From positions 158,410,001-158,474,000 of the forward strand of contig JBITNC010000001.1 of assembly GCA_050084985.1 (NCBI GenBank): a stretch of DNA of 64,000 bases, read 5' to 3'. Shown piece by piece: positions 32,901 to 43,799 of the stretch. The translations under genes were made by a program, and so were the position numbers. Below the pieces are notes generated by a model. The model saw nothing but the letters and a program-made list of their open reading frames with translations, was not told the DNA's origin and searched no databases. Numbering within the stretch: the first letter of the stretch is position 1; every line of letters begins with the position of its first letter. This DNA is from Nageia nagi. Taxonomy: Eukaryota > Pinophyta.

Positions 32901-33480
32901 CCTCCGCCAGTTGGATAGTTACCTACCCAACGCCTCCCACCTGCAATACACGTCGATAACCTCGAGAAATTGGTCTCTAACCATGAGTTCACCTATCACC
33001 ACGATTGGTTGAGCCACGCACTTGAGAAGTGCAATGTTGTCCTCAAAGTAAGGATCCCCTTGTGAAAGGAGGTAGAGGAGCAGATGAGTGAGTATCTTTA
33101 TCAGCTCAAGTTCCAAGGGGAGGATAATAATGTTTGAGAGAAGGAAGCAGTATTGGCAAAGGCCCAAAATCTAATCCAGGAGCATCTTGAGGTCAAGGAT
33201 CTAAACTTGCTGAAGGCAAGACTTCCTATCGTGCATGAGAGGTAGATGGTCATCTGGAGGTACCGGATGCAGGCCAAAATCAAGAAGATTGAGGATTACT
33301 TCCGGCAAAATGATAGTACCATTGGTATGATCTCTAGGGGCGTGCAGTGGCGTTCTTGGAGGAGACCATCGAGTCCTATGGTCTCACCAGCAAGGAGTGT
33401 AATTCCGCCCATACCGAATCAAATTTGGCCTAGATCTGATTCAACTGCAGACTTCCCTTGCGGTACCTTTTTTCATGTTT
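30000..33480 (+). pseudogene. Large decayed ORF inside the LTR-type insertion, unknown function
   Basis: One frame runs from 30187 to 33009 (about 940 codons) with no frameshift but 15 in-frame stops: TAG at 30673, 30745, 30940, 31018, 31168, 31201, 31423, 32005, 32125, 32215 and 32458; TAA at 31744; TGA at 32131, 32320 and 32488. A related N-terminal piece (30000-30255, KYIFVGDTDWGNLDPIM) is in another frame, and a coiled-coil end continues after a frame change near 32935 to about 33480. Regions in order: globular part (GYRRGF-like, SLGRPIWWVGVISDALRY), segment with IAFHWPIPFPHKSLGG near 31275-31320, Lys/Pro linker, very acidic Ser/Glu part (31740-32000), basic part, and heptad-rich coil (32640-33300). 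I do not recognise the family. It has no gag, protease, RT or integrase motif. Confidence 0.6.
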
Positions 33481-34728
33481 AATGCATACAGGTTGCTTGT
33501 CAGACTTTACTTTGATTTGATTGGTGTAGGGATGAGGTTTTGCTCTTGCCAGGTCAAATCTGTCAGACTCATTTATGACTTTGACCAGTGCAAGGATAAG
33601 GTTTGCCTTCCGCTGGTTTTGATGTTAGACCTTTTCAGTCTATTTATTGCATATCTGATTTTTTGTTGGATAGAATAGATGTAGAGTAGATGCATTGCGG
33701 TTGTGGCATTTATATTTTGTCAGCTTTAGATGCCACTTACATAGTTTTGTGGGATGATATCTGATTTTGTATCGGTATGTGTGTTGCGTGTGTGCACACC
33801 ATATCAGATTTGATGCCTTTAGGGCATCATTTCTAGTGGCCAATTTATACCCCATTTGGGCCATTTAGAAAGGGATTTGACATACGGGATTTTTGTATGA
33901 GGAATTTTGACATAAAGAGTTTATGCATATGATCTTTTGTACTATTTTTGCATTGGACTTTTGCACGTAATGAAAGCATCATATATTGGAGTTCTTGCAT
34001 TTTGAGATTGAGGCTATTGAGTTCATTTGTACAATCATTTTGAGCCTTTGCATGTCATAAGATTCACATTCCATTGCATAGAAGATTGCTGCATAAGGGG
34101 TTTTATGCATGTTCTATTATTGAAAATCAATATGAATGTGTTTTTGTTTAAAGGAATAAAATCATAAAGTTATACTGTGAGGAATATCATTTGTGGGATT
34201 ATGCATATTTGAATGGTTGTTTCTATGAATTGCATATTGATTTTGTGAAAGAGTCTGATCCTTCTTTGCATAGTTTGCACGCAAGTGGATATATTCTGAG
34301 GTCTACAACTTGTCTTTATATCATTCGGTTAGTTTACTGTACTTATGCCCTCACTCCATCTTTACCCTTCCCATTGAGTTTTCCATAAAGACCCTATAGC
34401 TTCTTGCTCTCCTTTGGTAGTTATTTGAGCATATTTGCTATTTGCTGCACGGCTTGATAGTGAGTGTATTGACCTTAATGAATCTGAAGACGACCTGCCG
34501 AAACATTGTATCCTTGGTGACGTCTTCATAGGTCTTTTCCTTTCCTCGCATTCCCTTGCATTTATCCTGATGTTTTTCCCTGCATTTGTGATCTTTCTTT
34601 GCTTTTATTCACATTGGCAGTCTTTCCTCATTAAGGAAAGGAATCCCGATGCGAGTTTCCTTTGTATACGGTTAACAACATGCATCTTTGACTCTAAAGC
34701 CATCAAGACCATATTCCATGTGAGCGCT
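33481..34728. other. 3' part of the LTR-type insertion, noncoding
   Basis: T-rich, with no frame worth calling. Runs such as TTTGCATTGGACTTTTGCAC occur. It leads into the conserved CTTGGGGTAACC segment near the LTR end. The U3/R/U5 limits cannot be placed. Confidence 0.4.
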
Positions 34729-34821
34729 TGGGGTAACCAATCCTTTCAGGTGGGAACAAGTAACGCTGTTTCCTCCAAGTCTTGTGCATGTTTTGGGCGA
34801 GGAAAGAAATACATATCAACG

Positions 34822-34826
34822 AAATC
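34822..34826. repeat. Target-site duplication of the 6.66-kb insertion (right)
   Basis: AAATC, pairing with GAATC at 28156-28160. Confidence 0.6.
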
Positions 34827-37800
34827 CATGTCAAATTCCAAGTGATGTTACCTACAAGAGTAGAATCCATTTTGGACTTGTATTCCTTCATTACTGTATA
34901 AATTCCATCTCCATTGGAAGATCCCCATATGATTACATCTTTGTTTCCAGCATAAGATGGCAGTCTTTCACTCAATTGAGATTTAACCATCTGCCAATGA
35001 GGCTATAAATGACTAGGAAGATCAAGTTTTCTTTTTTCAACTTCTGATTGTGCATGATGGAATTGAGAGTTTTAAGGTTGTTATCCTTTAGCCACTTTTA
35101 TAGTGGAGTTTCTATTTGCAGTCTTTAATTTCCCAGTATCTTGTGAGAGACGGAAACTTCTCAACCAGAGATGGGGTTCCATGATAGTTCTTCTGCAATT
35201 ATGTGTTTGCCTTTTGAATCCCTTTCCAAATTTAAAATTTCTTTAGAACTTTTGGATTAAAAGAGGTCTCTAAGCCAGTTTTCCTAGTGCAGTATTTGTG
35301 CACCAATTTTAGCACCCCCCATTTAGAGGCTGGGTGATCATTTCCCAAACCAATTTTGCTTTCAAAGCCATACTTTGTTTACTTATTGCTCATAGAAATC
35401 TTGTTATTATTTTCTCCATCTCATTAAGAAAGGAATTTGGTGTATGGATAATAGAACATTGTTAAATAGGTAAAGCACTGATGACAGCTTTGATTAGGGT
35501 CATTCTTCCATGGTGTTTGAGCTGGACATTGGACCATCCTTCAATTCTTTTCTTCTTTTTTTTCAATAATCTCATTACATTGATTACTTTTAATTCTGCT
35601 CAAGTCGATATAAATTCCTGGATATGTGAAAGTGGCATTAGTCTTGCCTTGACAACCCAATATTCACTCTTATCTCTTTGACTTTTCTATTATTTCTGCT
35701 AGAAAAATAGATCATAGACTTGCTGTAGTTTATCCTGATTCCTGTTGCTTTCTGATATGTTCTGAGAACCATTTTGATTCTTATGGCAACCATTTTTGTG
35801 GCTTTACTCAATAGGATTGGATCATTTGCAAACTGGGCATTATTTTATCTTTGAACCTTTTCATGGATGGGAAGTTCTGGTAGCTTTTTAAAGCCTTTTT
35901 GTTGTTCGAGTAGTCTTGGTAAACCTTGTATTACCTGAATGAATTACTATGGGGAAGGGTACAACCTTGTCTAACTTCTCTTGAAGCCTGGAAGTATGAT
36001 GTAGGTCTGCCATTAAGCAGGGGAGCAATCCATGGTCTTGAAATACATGCTGCTATCTATTTTTTAACTGTTCATGGAATGCCACTTTATTTACAATTTT
36101 CAAGATCATGTCATGGTCTATTCTGTCAAAAGCATTTGCCATATCTACTTTGAGGGCCTTATCATTAGGTTTGTCCTCCCTGCTAGGGTGCATTGCTTCT
36201 TGAACTAATATGATTCCTTCATAAATTCTTTAGCCTTTCATGAACCCAGCTTGGTTGAGAGGAATAATTGAATATACCAACAGAAGCATTCTGTTTTTGG
36301 ATATTATTTTGTATGATGTATTGCAAAGCAATATTGGGCTGAATCTTTGGAATTAATGGGCATGTTTTTCTTTAGGAATCAGGCCAAAAAGTTGGAGTTG
36401 ATTTCCTCATCTATTTGCTGTTTCGTTCTGCTTTCTTCAACCATCTCGAGAAGATCCTTCTTGATTATGTGCCAAAAATCAAGTTAAAAAATTACATTGA
36501 ATCTGTCAGGCCCTGGTAATTTATCGTGTTGCATGGAATATACCACTCCTTTGAACTCCTTCATAATGATAGATTGGATCAATTTTTCATTGTCCTCTTG
36601 CCTCAGAGAACTGTGAATTAGATCTAGAAGTGCTCGCTGACTGATTGCTTTAATTTCTCCATCTTTGCCGAACAGATCTTAGAAGTCGATAATCCGTTCT
36701 TTCATTTTTTGTACATTGGTTGATATTGTCCCATCTTCCATTGTTATCGTGTTCATATTTCTGCGCTGTGCTTTCTTATGAAAGAATTTGTGTTTTTGGT
36801 GCCTTGTTTAAGCCATATCATATCATTTAGTTTTGCTTTCAGTATGGAGTAGGATGTATCCTTGGATTTGTTTTTGATCCGTTTTCTGATCTGCTGCTTG
36901 AAAGTTTGTAGCCTTTTTTATCCACTTTTGGGCATAAGTACCATTTTCCCAGCTGTCGTCCCATACTTGCTGAACTAACTCTTTGAAATCAGCCTCCATT
37001 AACCAAACGGAGTTATATTTGAAGGGGATGGCACCCAATTGGCTTGTTGTTCGTATCCCAAAAGTACCGGTTGACTGTCCATTAGATAGTATTTCTTGAG
37101 AGATTTTGTTTCTATGATCTAATAGAATATCATCAACGAGAAATCAGTCCACTCTTTCAGCAAAAACGTTTGAGCATAATCTTTTATGAGCTCAAGTGTA
37201 TTTGCCCCTTGTCAGTTGTACATCCATTAGATTGTGCTGCTGAATAAGGTCTTCTACTAGTTCTCTATTTGGGTCTCTTATGTGACCCCCACCTTTTTTT
37301 ATTCTGTGGGTTTCAAAACTAATTTGAAATCTCCTCCAATTACCCAATTTTCTTGCTTTGAGTTGGAATACACATTAAGGAATGCCCTCCAACACCAGCC
37401 TTTTTTCGCTAGGTTGTTAGGAGCATAGATGTTGGTGGTGGTGTATACTTGAACAGTAGGGGCTTTAAGCACTGTTGTTAGCCGGTGTTTTGTGGCCTCT
37501 ACTGAAATTCACTTCCATTCTGTTTCCCAGGCTGTTACTATTCCTGATCTCCCATGGAAAACCCATTGTTCTGTTTGATTCTTTCCAGATCTAGTTTGGT
37601 TTCTTGGATCAGCAACATATCTGTTATTTTCAAGTGATGTGAGATGTGCATGCAAAACACATTGCAGCAAGAAGGATTATGCAAGTTGTCCTTGGGAGCA
37701 AAGTTGATGCCAAAAATGTGGTATGGAGAAATCAGTTGCCTCATTTTGAAATCATTGACACACAATGGTAAAATCAAGGGTGAACTTTTTTGACCGTACT

Positions 37801-37915
37801 GTGAAGAAGATGAATTTTTTTTTTGTGGTGGGAATTTGACTTCTATGCACTTGACAGACTCAGTGAATATATGTATCTTCCAGAATAGTTTGTTGATTTT
37901 CATCTATCTGGAAAT
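34822..37915 (-). mobile_element. LINE (L1 type), 5' half, minus strand
   Basis: Reading leftward on the minus strand, an endonuclease start (HHLKITDMLLIQETKLDLERI) is near 37560-37650. A long decayed stretch is followed by RT: LIPKEKHAH, LLCNTSYKIISKN, LNQAGFMKG and VDMANAFDRIDHDMILKI between about 36450 and 36090, then RIEGWSNVQLKHHGRMTLIK near 35480-35550. It continues to VIIWGSSNGDGIYTV and TWNLTW at 34830-34950, the start of the RT-linked zinc-binding domain, which resumes at 28160. These motifs are typical of plant L1 elements. The YxDD segment is not clear. Many stops are present. Confidence 0.78.
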
Positions 37916-38640
37916 TAGAGGATTGATGTTCAACGGAATCTGTAATTTGTAAAGAGCTAAGTTGCTGCAATACTTTAGAAAGCCTGAGATGCTTATTTTA
38001 TTACTTTTTTATTATGATATTGTTCTATGCTTTCCTTATTGACTTCTTATTTTGATATTTGCCTTCATGTGTTTCAAGATTTTTATTTGTATCAAAGCCC
38101 GAGTCTTGGCTTGTGGTGAACTTTGGACAAGCTATTATTAAGATTATAGTTCCATTGGATTTTTTAGGAATAATATAAGATGAATAAAGACAACCTATTT
38201 TCCGTATCCATTCTTGATTTGTTTATTCAACTTTTGCTCCTGCTCCTATGTTATTCTACATCTTTTCCTTTTGCTGTTGGTTGAAGTTCTGTATGTGTGG
38301 TACTTTAATTTTCCTCGATACTTTGGTATAATTATGGAATGCTTCTGGAGAATGATTACTTTTCATTGCAATTATGTTAAAGGTGGAGAAAATCATTGTC
38401 TTTGAACTTGTGATAAAGTATGCTAAAATTCTACAAGAAGCTAGCTTTTCTTGTATGATGTGTTGATGTGCATAAATGTAGAATAGAGAAAGGTGCTGAT
38501 GTTAAGTAGTGCTATATCGCTTCAAAATTGAAACTAATGCAAAGCACCACTATATTGTTACGAAATTATTTGTAAGAATGCAGGTCATTTGACTACAGGG
38601 TATCACTTCTGTAACAGATACAAACAGCATTTTCTGATAC
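37916..38640 (+). other. Upstream region of the mS37-type gene
   Basis: AT-rich, with no transposon motif. It should contain the promoter and 5' UTR. A possible splice acceptor (cacttctgtaacag, ending at about 38618) just before the start codon suggests an intron in the 5' UTR, but no donor or TATA box can be chosen with confidence. The LINE end lies about 725 bp from the start codon. Confidence 0.4.
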
Positions 38641-38811
38641 ATGGGTCGTAAACTGAGAAGTTTATACATAAATCCAAAAAAATTTGGTCAAAATCGTCCC
38701 CCTTGTACAACGGAAATGGTATCATTTCTGTCTTGCTTGGCATCAAATACAAATGATGATGCTAAATGTGTCAAGGAAAAGAACCTTTTGCTGACATGCG
38801 TTGATGCACAG
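38641..38811 (+). CDS. mS37: Mrp10/CHCHD1-type twin-CX9C protein, exon 1
   Basis: ATG at 38641 opens MGRKLRSLYINPKKFG, the basic N-terminus usual for plant homologues of the mitochondrial small-subunit protein mS37 (Mrp10 in yeast, CHCHD1 in animals). Two CX9C motifs follow, at residues 22-32 (CTTEMVSFLSC) and 43-53 (CVKEKNLLLTC). In this family the four cysteines form two disulfides in a helical hairpin, and import relies on the MIA40 pathway; the protein then joins the mitoribosome. The exon ends after codon 57 (CAG), with the donor GTTTGT at 38812. Phase is 0. There is no stop or frameshift, in contrast to every other frame nearby. Another CX9C family such as Cox19-like is possible but fits the N-terminus less well. 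Confidence 0.88.
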
Positions 38812-38938
38812 GTTTGTCCATAATCCATTTCTCAAAGCCATTTTTCTTCAATTGATTGTTCAGGTCTGACATTAAACAATGTCTGTGAGTTCCTGTATTA
38901 ATTTCTCGTCTTACTTCAAGTTCTTCCATGTGCAACAG

Positions 38939-39007
38939 GGTGGGAAGAAGAAGAAGCCCTTTGCTACTCTTAACTACCACCTGCAGAGACTAAGCAAAGG
39001 AAGATAA
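38939..39007 (+). CDS. mS37: Mrp10/CHCHD1-type twin-CX9C protein, exon 2
   Basis: After a 127-bp intron (38812-38938, GT...CAG) the frame continues in phase 0 with GGKKKKPFATLNYHLQRL and ends SKGR, with TAA at 39005-39007. The basic stretch and NYHLQRL tail are conserved in plant members. Total protein length is 79 residues, normal for the family. Confidence 0.85.
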   Translation, partial: GGKKKKPFATLNYHLQRLSKGR

Positions 39008-39829
39008 TCTGATATACATTACTTGTGGACCTCTAAAAATAAAATTCATGTTTTGGTAGGCCCTTGTGATAGCCTTTCCTAGCCACCATGGCTGGAAAAT
39101 ATTTCTTCTATGCTGAGAATATACTCTATTTGGATCCTAAGTGGTTTGGACTTTGAAGGTGGATGTCATAACATTGGAGAAATCAATATGCCTTTCTGCA
39201 ATGTGAAGTCTAGGAAATAATGGATGAACTTGAGGTTCAAATTGTGATTATTTAGCTCTTGACTAACTGTGAAACACCTTTTGCAACATGTTACAGTACT
39301 CTGCTCAAGGTCCATTGCGGAAGCCTACTCTTTGCCTTTGTGAATTGAGATTAATTTCTGTCAAAGGGCCTATTGACTTTTCTTTGAACAGGTTCTTTAA
39401 TGCATAGTTTCATGTCCTAATACTTCGTCCACCCTATTAGCCAGGATTATTATTGCCCCTTCTCTTACTTGGTAGTTATTATTAAATTTCTTCCAATTGT
39501 AGGATTCAGTAGCTATTATTGTGTATTGAAAGAGATACAAGTTCGTTCCAAAGCAAAATGGGTCAATCTCAAGCGTGCAAATAATGGCAATTTTGGCTAT
39601 ATCAATTGTACATTCCTTGTTTGAAGTTTTCGAACATTGTTGAGTTGTTTTCTTAAGAAAATAAAATGCTTTTTTGTTGTTTTCAAAACTTTAGGTTTAT
39701 TTGAAAAATTATTACAATGAAATTTGTAGAATATTACAAAACCTTAAAAAATAAGCAACACAACATAAAATAAGAGGAACACAACATAATTAAGGTTGGT
39801 CTATTTCTAGGTTCCTTATCCTTAATAAG
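39008..39829. other. 3' flank of the mS37-type gene
   Basis: Contains the probable 3' UTR. Beyond that I see nothing to annotate. Confidence 0.4.
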
Positions 39830-39950
39830 GGGTTGGGTACTTTTTTTCAATAGGCAATCACCTACAACATGGGTTGAGTATTTTTTTAAATAGGCAATCA
39901 CCTACAACATGGGTTGGGTACTTTTTTTAATAGGCAATCACATACAACAT
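39830..39950. repeat. Three tandem 40-bp units
   Basis: GGGTTGGGTACTTTTTTT followed by AATAGGCAATCACCTACAACAT is repeated at 39830-39870, 39871-39910 and 39911-39950 with few changes. Confidence 0.9.
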
Positions 39951-40099
39951 ACATTATGAGAGATTAAATATATGTTTGATATGTATTTAAAAGGTTGTGA
40001 GTTTTAAGGAAAAAGTGTAGATATGCAAGTAGTAGACAAATAATTTTCATTTATAGAAAAGAAAATCTGAAAATAATAAAGAAAAACCTGAAGCAGGTA

Positions 40100-41020
40100 A
40101 ATGGTATGATTAGTATGATTCTTTTTGTTGTAATGAATATTATAATTTGTAAAACAATATTATGTAGTATGAAGAGATTTTTGAAGAAGGAAATAATAAT
40201 ATTAGTGTGGACCCAAAAATGCATGTGTTTATAAACATGGTCTTGATTTTGATGAAATTTGATAATAAAGAAAGGAATATTATCATGATTACTATGTTTC
40301 TTTATCTTAATTCATAAAACAATACATTATGTAGCATGTAAAGGAAATAATAATGTGGCTGGACAAACTTGAGTGGTGTTTATTATGATGGTCTTAATTA
40401 ATTTCTTTAAAATTTGTTGATAAATAAAGGGAGAGATTGTTTTATGTTTGGTACTTGGTCTAAGGAAAATCTCTCTTCTTTATTCAGGATGATAAAAATA
40501 AAAAGGATTTACTTGTGGTATATACTATCAAGAAGTTAAATTTAAATACAAGTTCAAATCCTTTACAATGGGTTGGTTGCCACAAAGGAAGCAAATTATA
40601 ACTTCCGATATTATAATACCTTCCAATAAAGATAAATGTTTTTTATTTTATTTTTGTGATTATTATGGTTCTTCATAACATTTTAATGAATATCATAATC
40701 ACCAAAACAATATATTAAGCAACATGCATTTTTTTCTCATGTTTTTATAACTTAAATAATAACATTATAGTGGATAAAACTTGCACTTGTTTATCATGAT
40801 GGTCTTTATTACATAGTTTTTTTTTTTTTTTTTTTAATTTATAAATACAAGGAAAGATGTGTTACACAAAAATCTAGATACATGGAAAATCTCATCTTTA
40901 TTGTGGATAAAGTAGTCAAAAGGATTTGATTGTGGAATAGATTGTTAAGAAGCTAAAGTTGAACACAACTTCATATCCTTACCCTTTATAATGGATTGAT
41001 TATGACAAAGGAAGCAAATT
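40100..41020. repeat. Diverged AT-rich direct repeats
   Basis: Three blocks share the order: ATGAATAT(T/C)ATAAT..., AAAACAATA, ...GTTTAT(T/C)ATGATGGTCTT. The starts are near 40130, 40300 and 40690. The last two also share AAAAGGATTTACTTGTGG or AAAAGGATTTGATTGTGG and GGTTG...CACAAAGGAAGCAAATTA-type ends (about 40500-40605 and 40918-41015). Unit length is about 170-420 bp, with large indels. Confidence 0.6.
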
Positions 41021-43790
41021 AGAGTTTTTGTTTACTTGATTGTGTCATTAGTGGATACGATGTAGTGCTAAAAAAATATTGTGTGTAAATCATAGGCATG
41101 GAGCTTGGGAGTCTTGAACATATTCCATTCTAATTAATAGATGCTTATGCTCTACCCCTAGTTCTTCCTACTTAAAATATGCCTATTATTACTACATAAT
41201 AGTTTAAGAAGGATCATTCCTAATTATTTTACCTTGTATACTTAATGAAAATATATTGAAAATCAAATACATTAAGCAATAAACTATCTAGTTGAGGTTT
41301 GAAATCAATGCCCTTACATGGATGGGCACTTTAATAATATGCCTTACTAAGGAATCTTACTTTGCAATAATTACAAGAATACACAATGACACATATCGAG
41401 ATAACCAAGTTTGATAGCTCACTCTTCTTTTCATCTACATGCATTTTATCTCTTCTCTATGTCATTATGTAATCCTCAATGTGATCATCTATCTTGGGTA
41501 GGGAAATGCAGTAAGTATTATGGGTGAAAAGCGAACTCAACCATAAATCATACTCTAAGATGTGTTCCATGCTAACTTCCCAATTTTTCTCCAAAATGAT
41601 TACTTAGATATATTATTTTTATAAATAGAACTAAAAGCAACTTACATGACCCATGGAAATGGTTTTCTAGAACAACTTGAAAACTAAATTTTATTTACCT
41701 TTACTCTTATCCTTAAGGTTCATTTTTGTTCTAAGTATGTTATGAAATTGTCTACATAAATATGAAGCGATGTTCTTTTTCTCTATGAGAGGTTTAAAAT
41801 ATTCTTCCTAAATTATCAGAATTACATATTACATGGAATATATTTGTAATCATCAATATGACTAAATAAAGTGGAAGAAATGGGATCTTCAAGGTGATAT
41901 AGATGCATTAGTGGGTGTGCATATATAAAATAAACATGTTAATGTCATCAAAGACCTCTTATTTATCATAGAAGGGCCATCACTTGTATACACAATCTAA
42001 TGAAGTAAATACTTAAATAGTAAATGTTTACTTGATCTAGTATATTATGATATATTACATAAAATATTATGTCATCTATAAGCTAATCAAAGATAGTATT
42101 ACTAGATTAAAATTTAACTTCGAAAGCTGGAAATTTAATAACAATATATGTTAATCATAAAGAGATAAAAAATTAAGGAAAAATACTTGTTTACTCTTAT
42201 GATAGTTTCACACATACATACTTAATTTTTTACTTATATGGATCTAAAAGCCAATGTAGAAAGATTAATAGCCTTGTTAAAAAAGTATTCATGGGAACAA
42301 CCAAATAGTTACCTCCAAAAGATTCCATGCAATCAACTTAGATGTATTACGACAAATCAAAATGCAACAAATAAATAAGTAACGAGAGCTCAAATCTACA
42401 CACACATTTGCTCTTATCGTTGAATATAATTAAAATATTCAAGCATATACAAGATTAAACAATATTATGTTTATTGTTCTCATATATGACTTATTTATCT
42501 AAAAGTTATCTTCATGCTTAAGAACTTCAAAAACATGAGCACTTGATGGAAAAGGCCATTGCAAGGAACTTATAATTCCTCTTTCATTGGAGATATCCCT
42601 AAAAAATACTAAAAAATATTAAACTATTTATTTATATCTCAAACCCAAAATAATTCTTCTATACTAATCTCTTTAGATCCTTTAGCTTTTCTTGAGCATC
42701 AACACTTCCTTTCATAGATTTACTTTGCCTTTTTTAGTTTGAAATAGAATTATATGAAAGATATAAGGATTGCCTACTCCTTACTCTTCCTTGAGAAAAC
42801 CAATATGGGCCTTGCTCTATTATATTCCCTTCTTAACAGTTGTCCATGAACATTCTAAGTGAAAGATGAAAATCCATTTATTGATAAGTTGATGCTTCAA
42901 TTCATGTCTTTGTAATGCATCATTCATGTCTCATGGTCAAATTGTTTTATACATTGCTCTTGGTGAGCAATTGTTCTTTTAGCCAAAATCTTGATAATGA
43001 CTTTCAATTATTAGATCTTCTCTTAAAAAAGAAATGATAAATTATTTTCTTACACTTATTATATAGGTAATGCAATAACATATTTGGAAAAAAAAATAAC
43101 TATATTAACTAAATATTGAGAAACTTGAGGCAACTCATGAACGAAAGGCATGATGGGCTTTCAAGGAAGCTCATCGATTTCCATGAATATGAGTTTAGTG
43201 TTGACTAACTCTATACATATTTGGAATTTTCATAACATATTTTTTTCATAATAACCAAATTAGATATAAAAGAGAATCTCTATTATAATGAAGAAATTAT
43301 TGAGCATAATTGGATATTACCTCTAAAGAATTATGCAATTATTGTTGAAGGACAATACATCATGAGATTTCCACATGAAGTAATTAATTCAAGCAAGCAT
43401 CCAAAAAAATGAAGCACATGATATGGGTGGGTAAATAAGCCTCATAATAATGCATCAATTAATAATAACGCTCAAAGGGAACTACCAACATTGGCATTTT
43501 AAGCTTAATATTGTGGCACTATGCATTCTTACAATATGTGGTAGAAGTGTCCTTTAAATAGGCACACAAAGTTCTCCTAATCCATGTGATATTACTCACA
43601 CAATTGGGTTATACAAAATATATTTTAATCTCAATGGTCGGTTTTACCTATCCATGTATACACTAATGAAATACATAGGAGTTAAATAAAAATGGCCCAA
43701 GTATTAAGAAATACTAATGTGTTAAATACAAATAAGTTCAATATATAGTCACACTAATTTTATCTTAATCTCTAAAACCCTCCCTTAACA
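41021..43790. other. AT-rich DNA, no gene supported
   Basis: All six frames are densely stopped. A faint plus-strand segment near 43115-43190 (LMNERHDGLSRKLIDFHEYEF) recalls the end of a gypsy RNase H domain but is too short and isolated to call. Confidence 0.35.
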
Positions 43791-43799
43791 TAAACTTAG

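Larger units (their letters stand above)
28161..34821 (+). mobile_element. 6.66-kb LTR-type insertion, probably a solo LTR, with internal ORF
   Basis: It starts TGTTGTGCCTACACAACACC, like the LTRs at 8401 and 15744. Near its end, at 34729-34775, it has CTTGGGGTAACCAATCCTTTC, matching the conserved segment before the end of those LTRs. It finishes in ATCAACG, near the family end CAACA. Only one such start and one such end exist, and I find no internal PBS, gag or pol. Five bases are duplicated with one change on either side, and it splits a LINE domain cleanly. The simplest reading is a solo LTR left by LTR-LTR recombination, though 6.66 kb is extraordinarily long for one LTR. It carries an inverted-repeat array (28340-29880) and a large decayed frame (30000-33480). 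Confidence 0.65.

Noticed and set aside
31465-33012. Host gene for an acidic coiled-coil nuclear protein
   Set aside because: It lies inside the LTR-type insertion, in one frame with upstream segments and many stops. It has no introns or splice signals of its own.
39008-39829. Further exons of the mS37-type gene
   Set aside because: The protein is complete at 39007 with normal family length. No additional conserved segment is needed or seen.
43115-43190. Gypsy RNase H remnant
   Set aside because: The resemblance covers only about 20 residues and nothing around it continues the domain.
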